A DNA stretch of 64,000 nucleotides, taken from Diplonema japonicum (Eukaryota > Euglenozoa > Diplonemea > Diplonemida > Diplonemidae). The position numbers and the translations under genes are program-made. Position 1 is the stretch's first letter. Every line of letters begins with the position of its first letter. Below the pieces are notes generated by a model. It was not told the origin of the DNA and made no database searches. It saw nothing but the letters and a program-made list of their open reading frames with translations. The stretch is taken from assembly GCA_964019335.1 (NCBI GenBank), contig OZ025668.1, positions 186,001 through 250,000 of the forward strand. Reading direction: 5' to 3'. Positions 35,061-44,100 of the stretch are shown one piece after another.

Positions 35061-35995
35061 TTTTTTTTTCCTTCCGGTAAACTTTTCCTTTTTTTTACAG
35101 TATTTGTTTTAAAAAGTTTTTTTTTTCTTTTTGCAAAAAATAAAACGTTAATAAAGAAAAAAAGGGGAGTTAACATAGGGTAACCTACCCAGCACCCCCC
35201 TTCCGCGTAAAGTCGCTACTATCGATGCTTCGTCCCTTAAAGGGTTGAAGACGAAAATACCTTGCACAACAGAAAAAAAAAAAAACTCAAATTAACATGC
35301 AAACTCCTAAAGCGAAAGCCGCATGCCCCAAAAAAAGAAAATAGTAATAAATAATCAAATGAAAAAAAAAAGGTGGAGCTAACTTGACCCCCCCCCCCCC
35401 CCCCCCCCCCCAAGTTTTCGAAATGATCAAAGTCCCCCTTAGTTTGATATGAGTTAGTCTTTGCGAGACGCCGCTTTGTGTGTTTGAGCTGCGGGACAAG
35501 ATTCGAACATTTTTGAAGCCAAGATCGTGATAAAAACCTTGGGGGACCGGGGGTCCAGAAACTTTTTTCCCTCCTAAATAACAAACCTCTGAAACTAAGG
35601 TATTTTATCTTTGAGCATGTCCGTGTACGTAAGGGTCAAGTTAGCTGTCTTCTCAAAGAAATAAGAATAATAACTGAGAAAGGAAGAATAACAGAGGGAA
35701 CGGTGCACGCAACACATGTACCAAATGCAACAAATTCAAAGCAACGCACCTAGGTGAGGAAAGTATAAAGAATTTAAAAAAATGACCGACATTGATTGCA
35801 CATATCGGTTAAAAACTCCTCTTTCCACCCAGTACGTCATCATTGTACATGCGTGGGTAGAAACTTGGAAGTTTATAATCAAACACATTGCCATCATTTC
35901 TCTTTTAATTTAACTGTTCAGACAAAGTCAAAGACTCGTTCTTGTTTGAAGGGAAATGAGCTGATGATGTGGTTCAATAAGCTAAGTGCAGCTTT
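35061..35995. other. Spacer 3' of cyclase F
   Basis: Contains a 25-base C run (35388-35412) and a 26-bp fragment of the tail repeat (35448-35473, GATATGAGTTAGTCTTTGCG). No gene seen. Confidence 0.55.
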
Positions 35996-38716
35996 TCAAC
36001 GGAATGGATTAGAACGTCGCCTTGCGATCCTCCCCCCTGTGGCCTCCCCTGCCCATCCCTCAGCAGGGTTCTGTGGGACGACAAGCCCCCTGTTGAAGGG
36101 CCTCGCGAGCATCATCGTCCCCTCCATCACACTGATCACCTTCTCCATTGTGTGGTCCCCCGCCCCCTCACACATTGACCAAAGTTCTTCCACATCCCTG
36201 TCGTTGAAGGCCTCCTTGTACCTCGCCCCCCACTCCTCTCCCACAACTCCGTCAAACAGGTTCCACACACCGTCCACAAGGCTGAAGGTCTTCAGGTTGA
36301 GCTCGTACACTGTTCTGCTTGTCTCGAGCTCGCTGAAGTCTGACACCACAGCGGGACGAGGCGACCTGCTTGGGCTGTCCATTGACGCCATGCGTAAGGG
36401 TGCCGCCTCACGAGGGAGCTCCCAGGTGTCAACAGGGCGGGTGTGGACTTGGAGTGAGGTGTCAGTACCAGCACAGGACTCACCAGCAAGGAGGCAGAGG
36501 GTCCCGAGCTGCGAGGCCGCCTCCGCAAGGGCCCGCCCCTCCTCAACCCCAGACCCGAGAGAGGTCACGAAACGTTGTTTTGCACTCCCCAGCGACCCGT
36601 GCAGCACCCTCCCTGTGGACATCCCCACACTCACGAACCGCTCCCACACAGCACCACTGATAGACGAGTACAAGTGCGACACGAACTTCGCACTCTGAGC
36701 AACGTGCATCGCACAAGGCTTCCCTGCATTCCAGTTCGCAATGATGCTGTTGCTGCACACCACGTTCAGCAGGCCTTCCGTCCGCTCCACTCCTTCAATA
36801 ATGATGTTCAGGATCTCGTTCACAGCATCAACTGCGTTCGTGAACAGCACAAGACACGAGAAGTCCACCCTGATGTGCATCGTCGTCGCTGTGCTTGCTG
36901 TCAGGCGGTTGCGGGTGATGTGCTGTGTCCGTGCCTCTCCGAACACGGAGGTGCTTTTCCTGGAGTGCGAGTGGACGGAGGCCGACATTACTGCAGGTGA
37001 TCTAGGAGAGGTAGGAGACGTAGGTGATGTGGGCATCTGGTCAAACCGGCGCTTGTCGAGTATCTTCTCAACTTCGACCTGTCGCTTCCCAAGGTCAGTA
37101 GGTACCGTTATGAACAAGGGAACATTGCCCACCCCCTTCAGACTGACAGAACCCATCTTCGTGATGACAGGCTTGCTGAGGCCCTCTCCCCAGTTGGTGT
37201 TGTTGCTGAGCTGGGCTTGAACCTCTTCGGTGAAGGCGACTGCACCCCCTGCAGAGGCGGACTCCACCCTCGCTGCCTTGTTCACTGTGGGTCCCATGTA
37301 GTCGGTCCTCCCTGTCGTGGGGTTCAGTTCCAGCCTCGCGGGGCCTGTGTGGACCCCGATCCGCACCCGAAGCCCCCTCCAGCACAGGGACCCGTCCTCC
37401 TCCCTCCCCACCACCTTGCACAGTGGGTGTTCCAGGAGCGCCGCAGGCCACGGAGCACGGAGGAGAGACCCCTGCGCCAGGAGCCCGAACCGCACCCCTT
37501 CAACCACCTTGTCGAAGGCGACCATGAAGGCGTCCCCGATCGTCTTCACCTCGTACCCGTTCGTCGCCGTGATGCACTCCCTCATCACATCGTTGTGGAT
37601 CTCCATCGCCGTCCGCATCGCCGACGTGTGCCTCTCCCAGATGTCCGTCGACGACTGGATGTCCGTGAACACGATCGTCACCTCCTCCTGACCGCTCCCT
37701 GCGGGGATCTGACGGATGTGGTGCATCTTCTTCATGTACTGACCAGCCCTTCCTCCCTCCCCTCTGCTTCCCTCCACCCCCGTCCCCTCTTGTGCCACCT
37801 CCTCGGCGGCGAACAAGGCATCAGGGAGGTAAGGACGATAGAGCTTCAAGTTGCTGAGGAGTCCCAGGAAAGCTCTGTTCAGTTCGCTTTTCTCAGCGTT
37901 CTTCACAAGGTGCTCTGCTGTCTCCAAGTCGAAGCGCACCAATGCGCCGGCAACCTTCTGTGCAAGAAGGACAGCAGCTTCTGACTTCTGCTGCTCTTCA
38001 CGCATCCCCAACGCGAACCTGCGTGTCATCAGGAAATCCAACACATAAACGCAGATGCGAACAACGAGTGTGACAGTGAGCCACCTACTGCCCTCAGTGG
38101 GGCGTGGCTCGGTGCCTGTCCAGGACTCGGGGATGGCATTGTAGATGCCAAGGCCGATGCCTTCTTCTATGGTTTTGACAATGATGAACAGAGTTGTAAC
38201 GATGGTGAGGATCCAGCCACTTTTCGAGCTGCACCCGGTGAGGAGGAGGACGTCTGCTGCGAGAACGCTTCCTGTCCAGAGGTCCTCCTTGCCGTAGGCG
38301 GAGAGGTCGCCAACTAGGCAGTAGAACACAGCGAAGAGGACAATGCAGGTTTCGAGCAACGGAAAATACAAACGCTTTGTCACGTAGCTGTGAACGAGCA
38401 CTGTGGCGGTGATGGAGAAACGCGCCATGTTAAGCCCGCTGAGTACGTAGGCCTGTCCCAAGACCTGAAAGCAGGCAAAGAGGAATTGCAATACACATAG
38501 TATCAAACACATAGGTACCAAGATGTTTTTAGCAGTCCGCACAGTGCCGGTATCCGATTCATGCACCCAGTGCGCCATGAGCTTCCCATACAGAACAAGG
38601 CAAGCCCCAGGCGGCGCGCGAGGCACTTCTTCAGACCCGTCAATCATGTCATTTGAATAGCTCGCAATGCCATCCATCTCAATGCTCCGGGTTTCTTGTG
38701 TGTCGCTCATTCCCAT
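35996..38716 (-). CDS. Cyclase F: transmembrane adenylate cyclase paralogue
   Basis: 906 aa from the ATG at 38716 (MGMSDTQETRSIEMDG). The frame stays open upstream only through non-ATG codons, and an ATG at 38710 is the alternative. It has the longest acidic N-terminal extension of the array before its own six helices (CLILCVLQFLFACFQVL first). The block after the membrane part is of the A/E type. The whole stretch from the end of the catalytic domain through the SPTSPTSPRSP linker (about 36898-37130) is the same as in cyclase A, about 28.7 kb away. The post-second-domain segment is that of D and E, and the C-terminus GGRIARRRSNPFR is that of D. Catalytic Asp, Lys and Asn/Arg residues are intact; the second domain has Asn in place of both metal Asp. 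Confidence 0.93.
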   Translation of the reverse strand: MGMSDTQETRSIEMDGIASYSNDMIDGSEEVPRAPPGACLVLYGKLMAHWVHESDTGTVRTAKNILVPMCLILCVLQFLFACFQVLGQAYVLSGLNMARFSITATVLVHSYVTKRLYFPLLETCIVLFAVFYCLVGDLSAYGKEDLWTGSVLAADVLLLTGCSSKSGWILTIVTTLFIIVKTIEEGIGLGIYNAIPESWTGTEPRPTEGSRWLTVTLVVRICVYVLDFLMTRRFALGMREEQQKSEAAVLLAQKVAGALVRFDLETAEHLVKNAEKSELNRAFLGLLSNLKLYRPYLPDALFAAEEVAQEGTGVEGSRGEGGRAGQYMKKMHHIRQIPAGSGQEEVTIVFTDIQSSTDIWERHTSAMRTAMEIHNDVMRECITATNGYEVKTIGDAFMVAFDKVVEGVRFGLLAQGSLLRAPWPAALLEHPLCKVVGREEDGSLCWRGLRVRIGVHTGPARLELNPTTGRTDYMGPTVNKAARVESASAGGAVAFTEEVQAQLSNNTNWGEGLSKPVITKMGSVSLKGVGNVPLFITVPTDLGKRQVEVEKILDKRRFDQMPTSPTSPTSPRSPAVMSASVHSHSRKSTSVFGEARTQHITRNRLTASTATTMHIRVDFSCLVLFTNAVDAVNEILNIIIEGVERTEGLLNVVCSNSIIANWNAGKPCAMHVAQSAKFVSHLYSSISGAVWERFVSVGMSTGRVLHGSLGSAKQRFVTSLGSGVEEGRALAEAASQLGTLCLLAGESCAGTDTSLQVHTRPVDTWELPREAAPLRMASMDSPSRSPRPAVVSDFSELETSRTVYELNLKTFSLVDGVWNLFDGVVGEEWGARYKEAFNDRDVEELWSMCEGAGDHTMEKVISVMEGTMMLARPFNRGLVVPQNPAEGWAGEATGGRIARRRSNPFR

Positions 38717-38902
38717 ATTTCGAACCGTTCCTCCCCCCACCAGCCCTCCCTTTGGTGCGACTTAGTGATATTGTGACAGAAGAAAATATGAGGGTGGGGT
38801 ATGGGCAAAGGGTAAGATACTAACACAATAAAATAAAGTAAAAAAAATAAAATAAAATAAAAACTCTTTTCCCCCACACCCCTCGCACTTGTGACCTCTT
38901 TT

Positions 38903-39520
38903 TCAACTATCGATCATACGCTCCGTCATGAAAAGGTAGGATATAAGCCAGTTGAGGCCTTCGTGCAAACCGTCCCCATTCAACCCACAGCAGGGGATTA
39001 TCCGGTAGGCGGGGTGTGAGTCGAGGTAGGAGGAGAGAGAAGGACAGGAAGCCGATGAAGAAGTGAGGATGGAGAAGATATCGGTAGGTGTGAGGGCATT
39101 TGGCACATCAGTTTTGTTACCGAGTATGAGGAACGGGGAGTCGCGGAGAGAAGGGGTTGACAATACCTTCTCGAGGGCTACTCGGGTTTCTTCCCATCTG
39201 TTGTCGGACGCGGGAATGCTGGCATCTACCACGAAAACAACTCCATGCGCCTGATTCACAAACCTGTCCCAAATTGGTCTGAGCGACCGTTGGCCACCCA
39301 AATCCCACATAAGAAGCTTGCAATTCTGCAATTCCAATCTACCAATGTTCAACCCGACAGTCGGGCATATTTTCCCCGGCGGCAGTGCTTGCCCACCATG
39401 CAACGCTTTAATCTTCTCCAAAACCGTCGTTTTCCCCGCATTGTCCAAGCCTATCAGCAGTACCCGGTACTCATCCTTCTTGAATAGCAGTTTCCACAAC
39501 CCATAAATCAAATGAAACAT
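38903..39520 (-). CDS. ARFRP1: ARF-related small GTPase, ARFRP1/Arl3-like
   Basis: 205 aa. Small GTPase of the ARF/ARL family, expected to act at the trans-Golgi in recruiting golgins and ARL1. The P-loop GLDNAGKT is near residues 24-31, the switch I Thr in CPTVGLN, switch II WDLGGQ, and the base-binding NKTD. The N-terminus (MFHLIYGLWKLLFKKDEY) follows the ARFRP1 pattern (a Phe/Tyr-rich amphipathic helix then KDEY). It lacks the Gly2 needed for N-myristoylation, as ARFRP1 and yeast Arl3 do. The ATG is preceded by a 14-base A run then GAGAATAA. Ends 186 bp upstream of cyclase F. ARL-type GTPases are the alternative assignment. Confidence 0.88.
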   Translation of the reverse strand: MFHLIYGLWKLLFKKDEYRVLLIGLDNAGKTTVLEKIKALHGGQALPPGKICPTVGLNIGRLELQNCKLLMWDLGGQRSLRPIWDRFVNQAHGVVFVVDASIPASDNRWEETRVALEKVLSTPSLRDSPFLILGNKTDVPNALTPTDIFSILTSSSASCPSLSSYLDSHPAYRIIPCCGLNGDGLHEGLNWLISYLFMTERMIDS

Positions 39521-39526
39521 TTATTC

Positions 39527-39543
39527 TCTTTTTTTTTTTTTTG
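39527..39543 (-). promoter_or_regulatory. A-rich leader before the ARFRP1-like start codon
   Basis: On the minus strand a 14-base A run followed by GAGAATAA precedes the ATG. It may be the 5' untranslated leader, or an AAG splice acceptor followed by a very short leader. Confidence 0.4.
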
Positions 39544-39597
39544 TTTTCCCTCCCTCCTCCGTGTTGGCACGGAGGTTTGTGAGAAGAAGGGGAAGGC

Positions 39598-39730
39598 GGG
39601 GGGGGGGGGGGGGGGGAGGAAAAGATCGGTGTTCCCTGTGGAAAAAAAAAGATTTCTTTGGAAAGGCCAAACTAAGATAATGACAATTAATGTTATTGTA
39701 TTGTCCCCCCCCCCCCCCCCCCCCCCCCCC
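39598..39730. repeat. Facing long G and C runs between two genes
   Basis: A 19-base G run (39598-39616) and a 26-base C run (39705-39730) lie about 90 bp apart in the 218-bp gap between the GTPase and channel genes. They are mutually complementary, so they could pair in single-stranded form. Confidence 0.7.
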
Positions 39731-39738
39731 TTTCTTGC

Positions 39739-41028
39739 TCAAATTAAATCAGGAAGCTCCTGCGGCAGCGTACAAGTTTTGACGATGGGTATCTCCGTGT
39801 CGAACATGTCAAGAACGGTATTGAACCGCCTCAGATCTACGACATAGTTCCCTGTTGAAGGGTTCCTTGAAAGCACAGGCGCGAATCGCCCTTCAAACAC
39901 GATGTTTGCCGAGTGGTATGACTGCTTCACCTGAACTAATTGGTTCGAGATAGAATCCATGGCATTCAAAACAACAACTATCTCCGCCTTCGTTTTGACT
40001 AATAACTCAAAGGTGTATTCGTACAAAGGACTATCGCAGTTCAGCTCATGCGCAACGGTGACGGGGAACATCAGGAAAGGAGCAGGAATTGAACGCTTTC
40101 CCTTCGCGGGCTCCTTCTTCTCGAAACAACAACTCCAGGCAAGTTCCTCTATTGTTATATCGGGTGAATCATCCGTCCCACGGTCCTGCATGAGGTACAG
40201 ATTGATACTAACATCACAAGGAGGGTGTTTTACAAGCGAAGCGACACGAAGTGACATGGTTTTGGTTCGATTCCAACCACGGTTGCCCCACACCTTCGTT
40301 GTGTCATTGATAACTGCGGACTGCGAGAACACAACGGTGTGGCGAAGGCGTCGTGCTGTGATGATCTTCTGAAACACAACCGCTGCTATAACAGGTAGAA
40401 TCACCATCGATGCCCAGCCTTCAAACATTACAACAACACGGCTCCACATCCCATGCGGGGACAATTCGCCGAAGCCGATCGTCGATATCGTTTCCACGGA
40501 GAATTCCAATGCTAGAAGCGGGCTGCATTGATGCGTTTTAACAGCATCGCTGTGATGGGTGCCGCCCAGCATGCAAGGGAGAAGGTACAGCACCGCGAAG
40601 ATTATATTTACCAAGAAGTAAGCAACTCCGGAAAACAACACCAACCACACCCATTTCTGCGAGATCAGGAAGTAATACGGTATTGCCTGTGCTGTTGATC
40701 TCCATGAGCCGCCCTTGACTTCCACTGTGTACTCGCCTGTGTATGGGCTTACCAAATGGGGGTATGACTTCCCCAAGTTGTCAAGCTCGGGGCTCGTTTT
40801 CGCGGCTTGGAACTTTTGAGGTTTCAACGACCCTATCTGGACCCTTGGGTGCCGCGGGCTCACCGACCTCTCATCGTTGTCCCCGCTTTCTGTGTCAACC
40901 ACAGGGGACGGGTTTGACGGCGCGCTGCCAAACGTTCGGTAATCTACTGCTTTTCTCCCCACCATATTCCCCCTCCCCCACAATTCCTTTTTCTTTCGTT
41001 TCCCCCCCTTCTTTTTTGCATTGTTCAT
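39739..41028 (-). CDS. Inward-rectifier-like potassium channel
   Basis: 429 aa from the ATG at 41028. The frame is open further upstream but would run into the LRR gene, which ends at 41183, so a start below that is required. MVGRKAVDY, further in, is the alternative. A basic N-terminus is followed by SQKWVWLVLFSGVAYFLVNIIFAVLYLL (helix M1, about 140-165), a pore loop ending in the selectivity filter TIGFG (about 205-215, in STIGFGELSP) and helix M2 MVILPVIAAVVFQKIITA. An immunoglobulin-like cytoplasmic domain follows, with VVFSQSAVINDT, LRVASLVKHPP and the FPVTVAHELNCDSPLYEY segment characteristic of Kir channels. GFG rather than GYG occurs in several K+-selective channels. It should conduct K+ across a membrane; regulation by PIP2 is known for the family but not shown here. 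Confidence 0.93.
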   Translation of the reverse strand: MNNAKKKGGKRKKKELWGRGNMVGRKAVDYRTFGSAPSNPSPVVDTESGDNDERSVSPRHPRVQIGSLKPQKFQAAKTSPELDNLGKSYPHLVSPYTGEYTVEVKGGSWRSTAQAIPYYFLISQKWVWLVLFSGVAYFLVNIIFAVLYLLPCMLGGTHHSDAVKTHQCSPLLALEFSVETISTIGFGELSPHGMWSRVVVMFEGWASMVILPVIAAVVFQKIITARRLRHTVVFSQSAVINDTTKVWGNRGWNRTKTMSLRVASLVKHPPCDVSINLYLMQDRGTDDSPDITIEELAWSCCFEKKEPAKGKRSIPAPFLMFPVTVAHELNCDSPLYEYTFELLVKTKAEIVVVLNAMDSISNQLVQVKQSYHSANIVFEGRFAPVLSRNPSTGNYVVDLRRFNTVLDMFDTEIPIVKTCTLPQELPDLI

Positions 41029-41182
41029 GGTAAGTAAAAAGAAAAAAAAAACAAAAAAGGAGTTTTCTATGTACTTTTTTTTAAAAAAAACTGAGGTTAA
41101 AAAAAGGGGGGAGGGGGGGTAAAAGGGTATTCGTAAGAAATTCCCATAAATAGAAAAAAAAGAAAAAACAATAAGTAGATCT

Positions 41183-44100
41183 TCACGTAGGCAACACTGA
41201 CTTATAAGAAACGTCGATGGCGAGCTCCAGAGCAAGCTGCACGTCTTTCGAGATGCTCTTCCCTTCGACCCACACGTGCTGCAGAGCGTCGTTCATCTTG
41301 ACAGCTTCTGTTATGATCTTCACCCCTATGTCGGTGAGGGGGTTCTCGGACAGGTCGAGCTCTGTGAGGGTGTCGTTTGAGCGGATGAGGTCGCCGAGCT
41401 GCTTAGAAGCGAGAAGCCCGAGCCTGTTGTGCGACAGGTCGAGATGGGTGATGGACGCGTTCGTGGAGAGAACAGTGACAAGCGGTTGGAGATTCGAACA
41501 GATAAGATTGTTCGCAAGCCTTAAAGCACAAAGATGCGGGGAGTTCTCTACAAGAAGAGCAAGCATGGGAACCTGCGCGTCGGTGACATCGCAGAACATT
41601 AGATTCACACTCCGCACATGTGGGTTCATGGGAACGGCCTTTGCTATGAGATGTGTTGATTCACCGTCGTACTGGCCTAGCCCCAGCCACCCTTCAAGGT
41701 CGATATCTGCCTGCCTTGAGGTTCCCATCACTACGCCTTGGAATAGATCGCAGAAGGGCTTTGACTTATGGTTCAGTTCTTCCAACAATCGGATCTTTTC
41801 CATTAACGGTTCCGATACGTTGTTGTGCTCCACGCACAGCCTCCGGATGTTGTAGTTGCCCTCAAGGCTCTTCACCAGATACTTCCCCCCCTCGCTCGTG
41901 ATCTGATTGAACGAAAGGTCCAGTTCACGAAGGGACTCATGCGTCAGTAACACACAAGCAAGCTCCATGGCACCCTCGTCCCCAATCTGGTTGTGTGACA
42001 GATCTATAACCTGAACCTGGGAATTGATCTGAAGCATTCTGCACATGCTCTGCACAGCTTTGCATGTAATAGAGTTCCATGGCAACCCCAACGAACAAGC
42101 GGCGCTGTCTGTCTTCAACGCGTCCATAAGGATCATGATTCCCTCGTCGTCGACGGGCGTCAGTACAGCTTCGCCGTCGACGTCCTTCAGGCCTGTGATG
42201 TCAATGTGTGCTTGAGTGGGGTCTCTGTCGATGGATCGTAGGATGGCCTGTTTCAGTGCGAATGGGTACTTGTTCAGTTCGACTAACTGTCTCAGTTTCT
42301 CCATGTCGAACCGGTTGCACTCGTTGTCTTCGATGTGGAAGACAATCACCGAGCAGTTCTGTGCCATGGCCTTTGCCAGCATGGTCGCTCCTGCGCCGAT
42401 CTTGTTCGAGTTCAGGTTCAGCGACGTTATGTTGTTCGTCTCTTTCAGATGCGTTGCGATCTGTTCCCCGCCATCCCACCCGATGTCACACCCCGAGAGG
42501 TCCATCGTCTTCACGCTGTGATTGTCCTTCAACGCCTTCATCAGAATCGACACGTATTTGTCATTGAAGGACGTCTCTGCGTACGACAGGATCGTGATCT
42601 CGTCGCTCGCTATTTTCGGCAAATCGTATTTCAAAGCTAGCGGGCCGTTGTTCAAAGCCAGCTGCAACACCAGCGCAGCCATGGAGTCTTCCCTGATGGC
42701 CGGGTTTTGCTTCAGCGACAGTTCTTTGACCGTGTCGTTGCCGTAGACCTCGTGGCGTAGAGCGTTCGTCAGCTTGTTGCACCCAATGCTTCCTATCCTG
42801 TTGTCATCCAAGTCGATGATGGCGAGCACCTTGTTCACCTGCAAAGCTGACGCGATGCTCATGGCACCTTCATCCTTGATTCTGCAAGAGCGCAGGGACA
42901 ATTTCGTGAGTGATCTGTTCTGGTGCAGCATTGTGCTCAGATAAGCCAGACCGGTGTCGTTGATGTTAAGGGAGTTTGACAAGTTGAGACACGCCAGCAC
43001 CGTATTGTGAACCAGCACCTCCGACAGCAGGTAGCACGTTGTGTTGTCACATGTGTCGCTTGTTGAGAAGTCGAGGTTTGTCAGCGTGCCGTCGCTGACT
43101 TCCAATCGCGGGAGAGACATCCTCAGCAATGGCTGGCCATTGAGATTCTTTCCTGTTATTTTCGTAATCTCGTGCTCGCTGAACCCTGTTCCGTCCAGTA
43201 CAAGTGTCAACAGTGTGGTGTTTATCTCAAAGGCCTTCTCAGCTGCCTCAATCACCCGCCTCCCAGGCGTGAGGTCGCTATTCGTCAGATCCAAGACCTC
43301 CAGAGTGGTGTTGATCTCCAGCGCATTGATCAGAGCACATGCCCCCACGCTGGTCACGGCGGTGTGTGCCAACGACAGGTGCGCCAAAGGCAGGACACTT
43401 GTTTGCAGTATCTCTGACAGGTGGTTCACACAGCTGACATCTGTCACGTTTCGGTTGTGAGAAAGGTCTATCCTTGTGACTATTTTGTTGTGCTCTAATG
43501 TTGTACACAAACTGTACACCGTGATGTCCGTGATGCCCATCCTGCTCAGGTCCACGCTTGTGACTGTTGGGTCGTTCTCGCGAAGAAGCGGGAGCAGCTT
43601 CTTCACGCCCAGCTCCCTATTGAGCTTCACAGCCCTCGAAGCCTCGCCGAGCAACTCGTCGTCGCAGCAGTTGCCTTGCAGCTTGAGGTCGATTAGTGTA
43701 TTGTTATCCTCAAGCGCTGCAATAAGGAGCTGCACCCCTGCCTCGTCGATCTCGTTGTAAGACAGGTCTAGTGACGTTAATGACGCTGAAGCAGGGAGGA
43801 GAAGGAACTCACTGAAGGCCTTTGCGACACCCGAGCCGTCGAGGACATTGTTTCGCAGAGACAAGCTTGTGATGTGGCACTCTTGCTTCAAGGTCTCGAT
43901 GAGCTGTATAGCACCCGACAGGCTGATATGATTATGCCCGAAGTTAATCGTGCGCAAAGTGTTGTTTTTATTAAGAGCTTCGCAGATGTATGAGAGCTGC
44001 AAATCCGTGATCTGCGAACCTGCTCGCAAATCCGTGCAATCGATGGTGTGGTTCGCGGGGTCGTTCTTAAGGACCGTTAGCAGCAGGTGTTTGAGGCTGT

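Noticed and set aside
35500-35520. Possible tRNA T-loop (AAGATTCGAAC)
   Set aside because: No matching acceptor stem, anticodon arm or A box nearby.
7330-38716. Guanylate cyclase assignment for the array
   Set aside because: Lys (KTIGD) and Asp (TDYMG) at the purine-selecting positions favour ATP; guanylate cyclases normally have Glu and Cys there.
38717-38740. Eight-residue extension of cyclase F
   Set aside because: Begins with GTG; an in-frame ATG is available at 38716.
4887-39730. Regularly spaced G/C runs as a CRISPR-like or telomeric array
   Set aside because: The runs are isolated homopolymers at irregular distances without repeats or spacers of constant length.
41029-41235. Hydrophobic N-terminal extension of the K+ channel
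   Set aside because: Would overlap the end of the LRR coding sequence and is derived from T-rich spacer; ATG at 41028 is sufficient.
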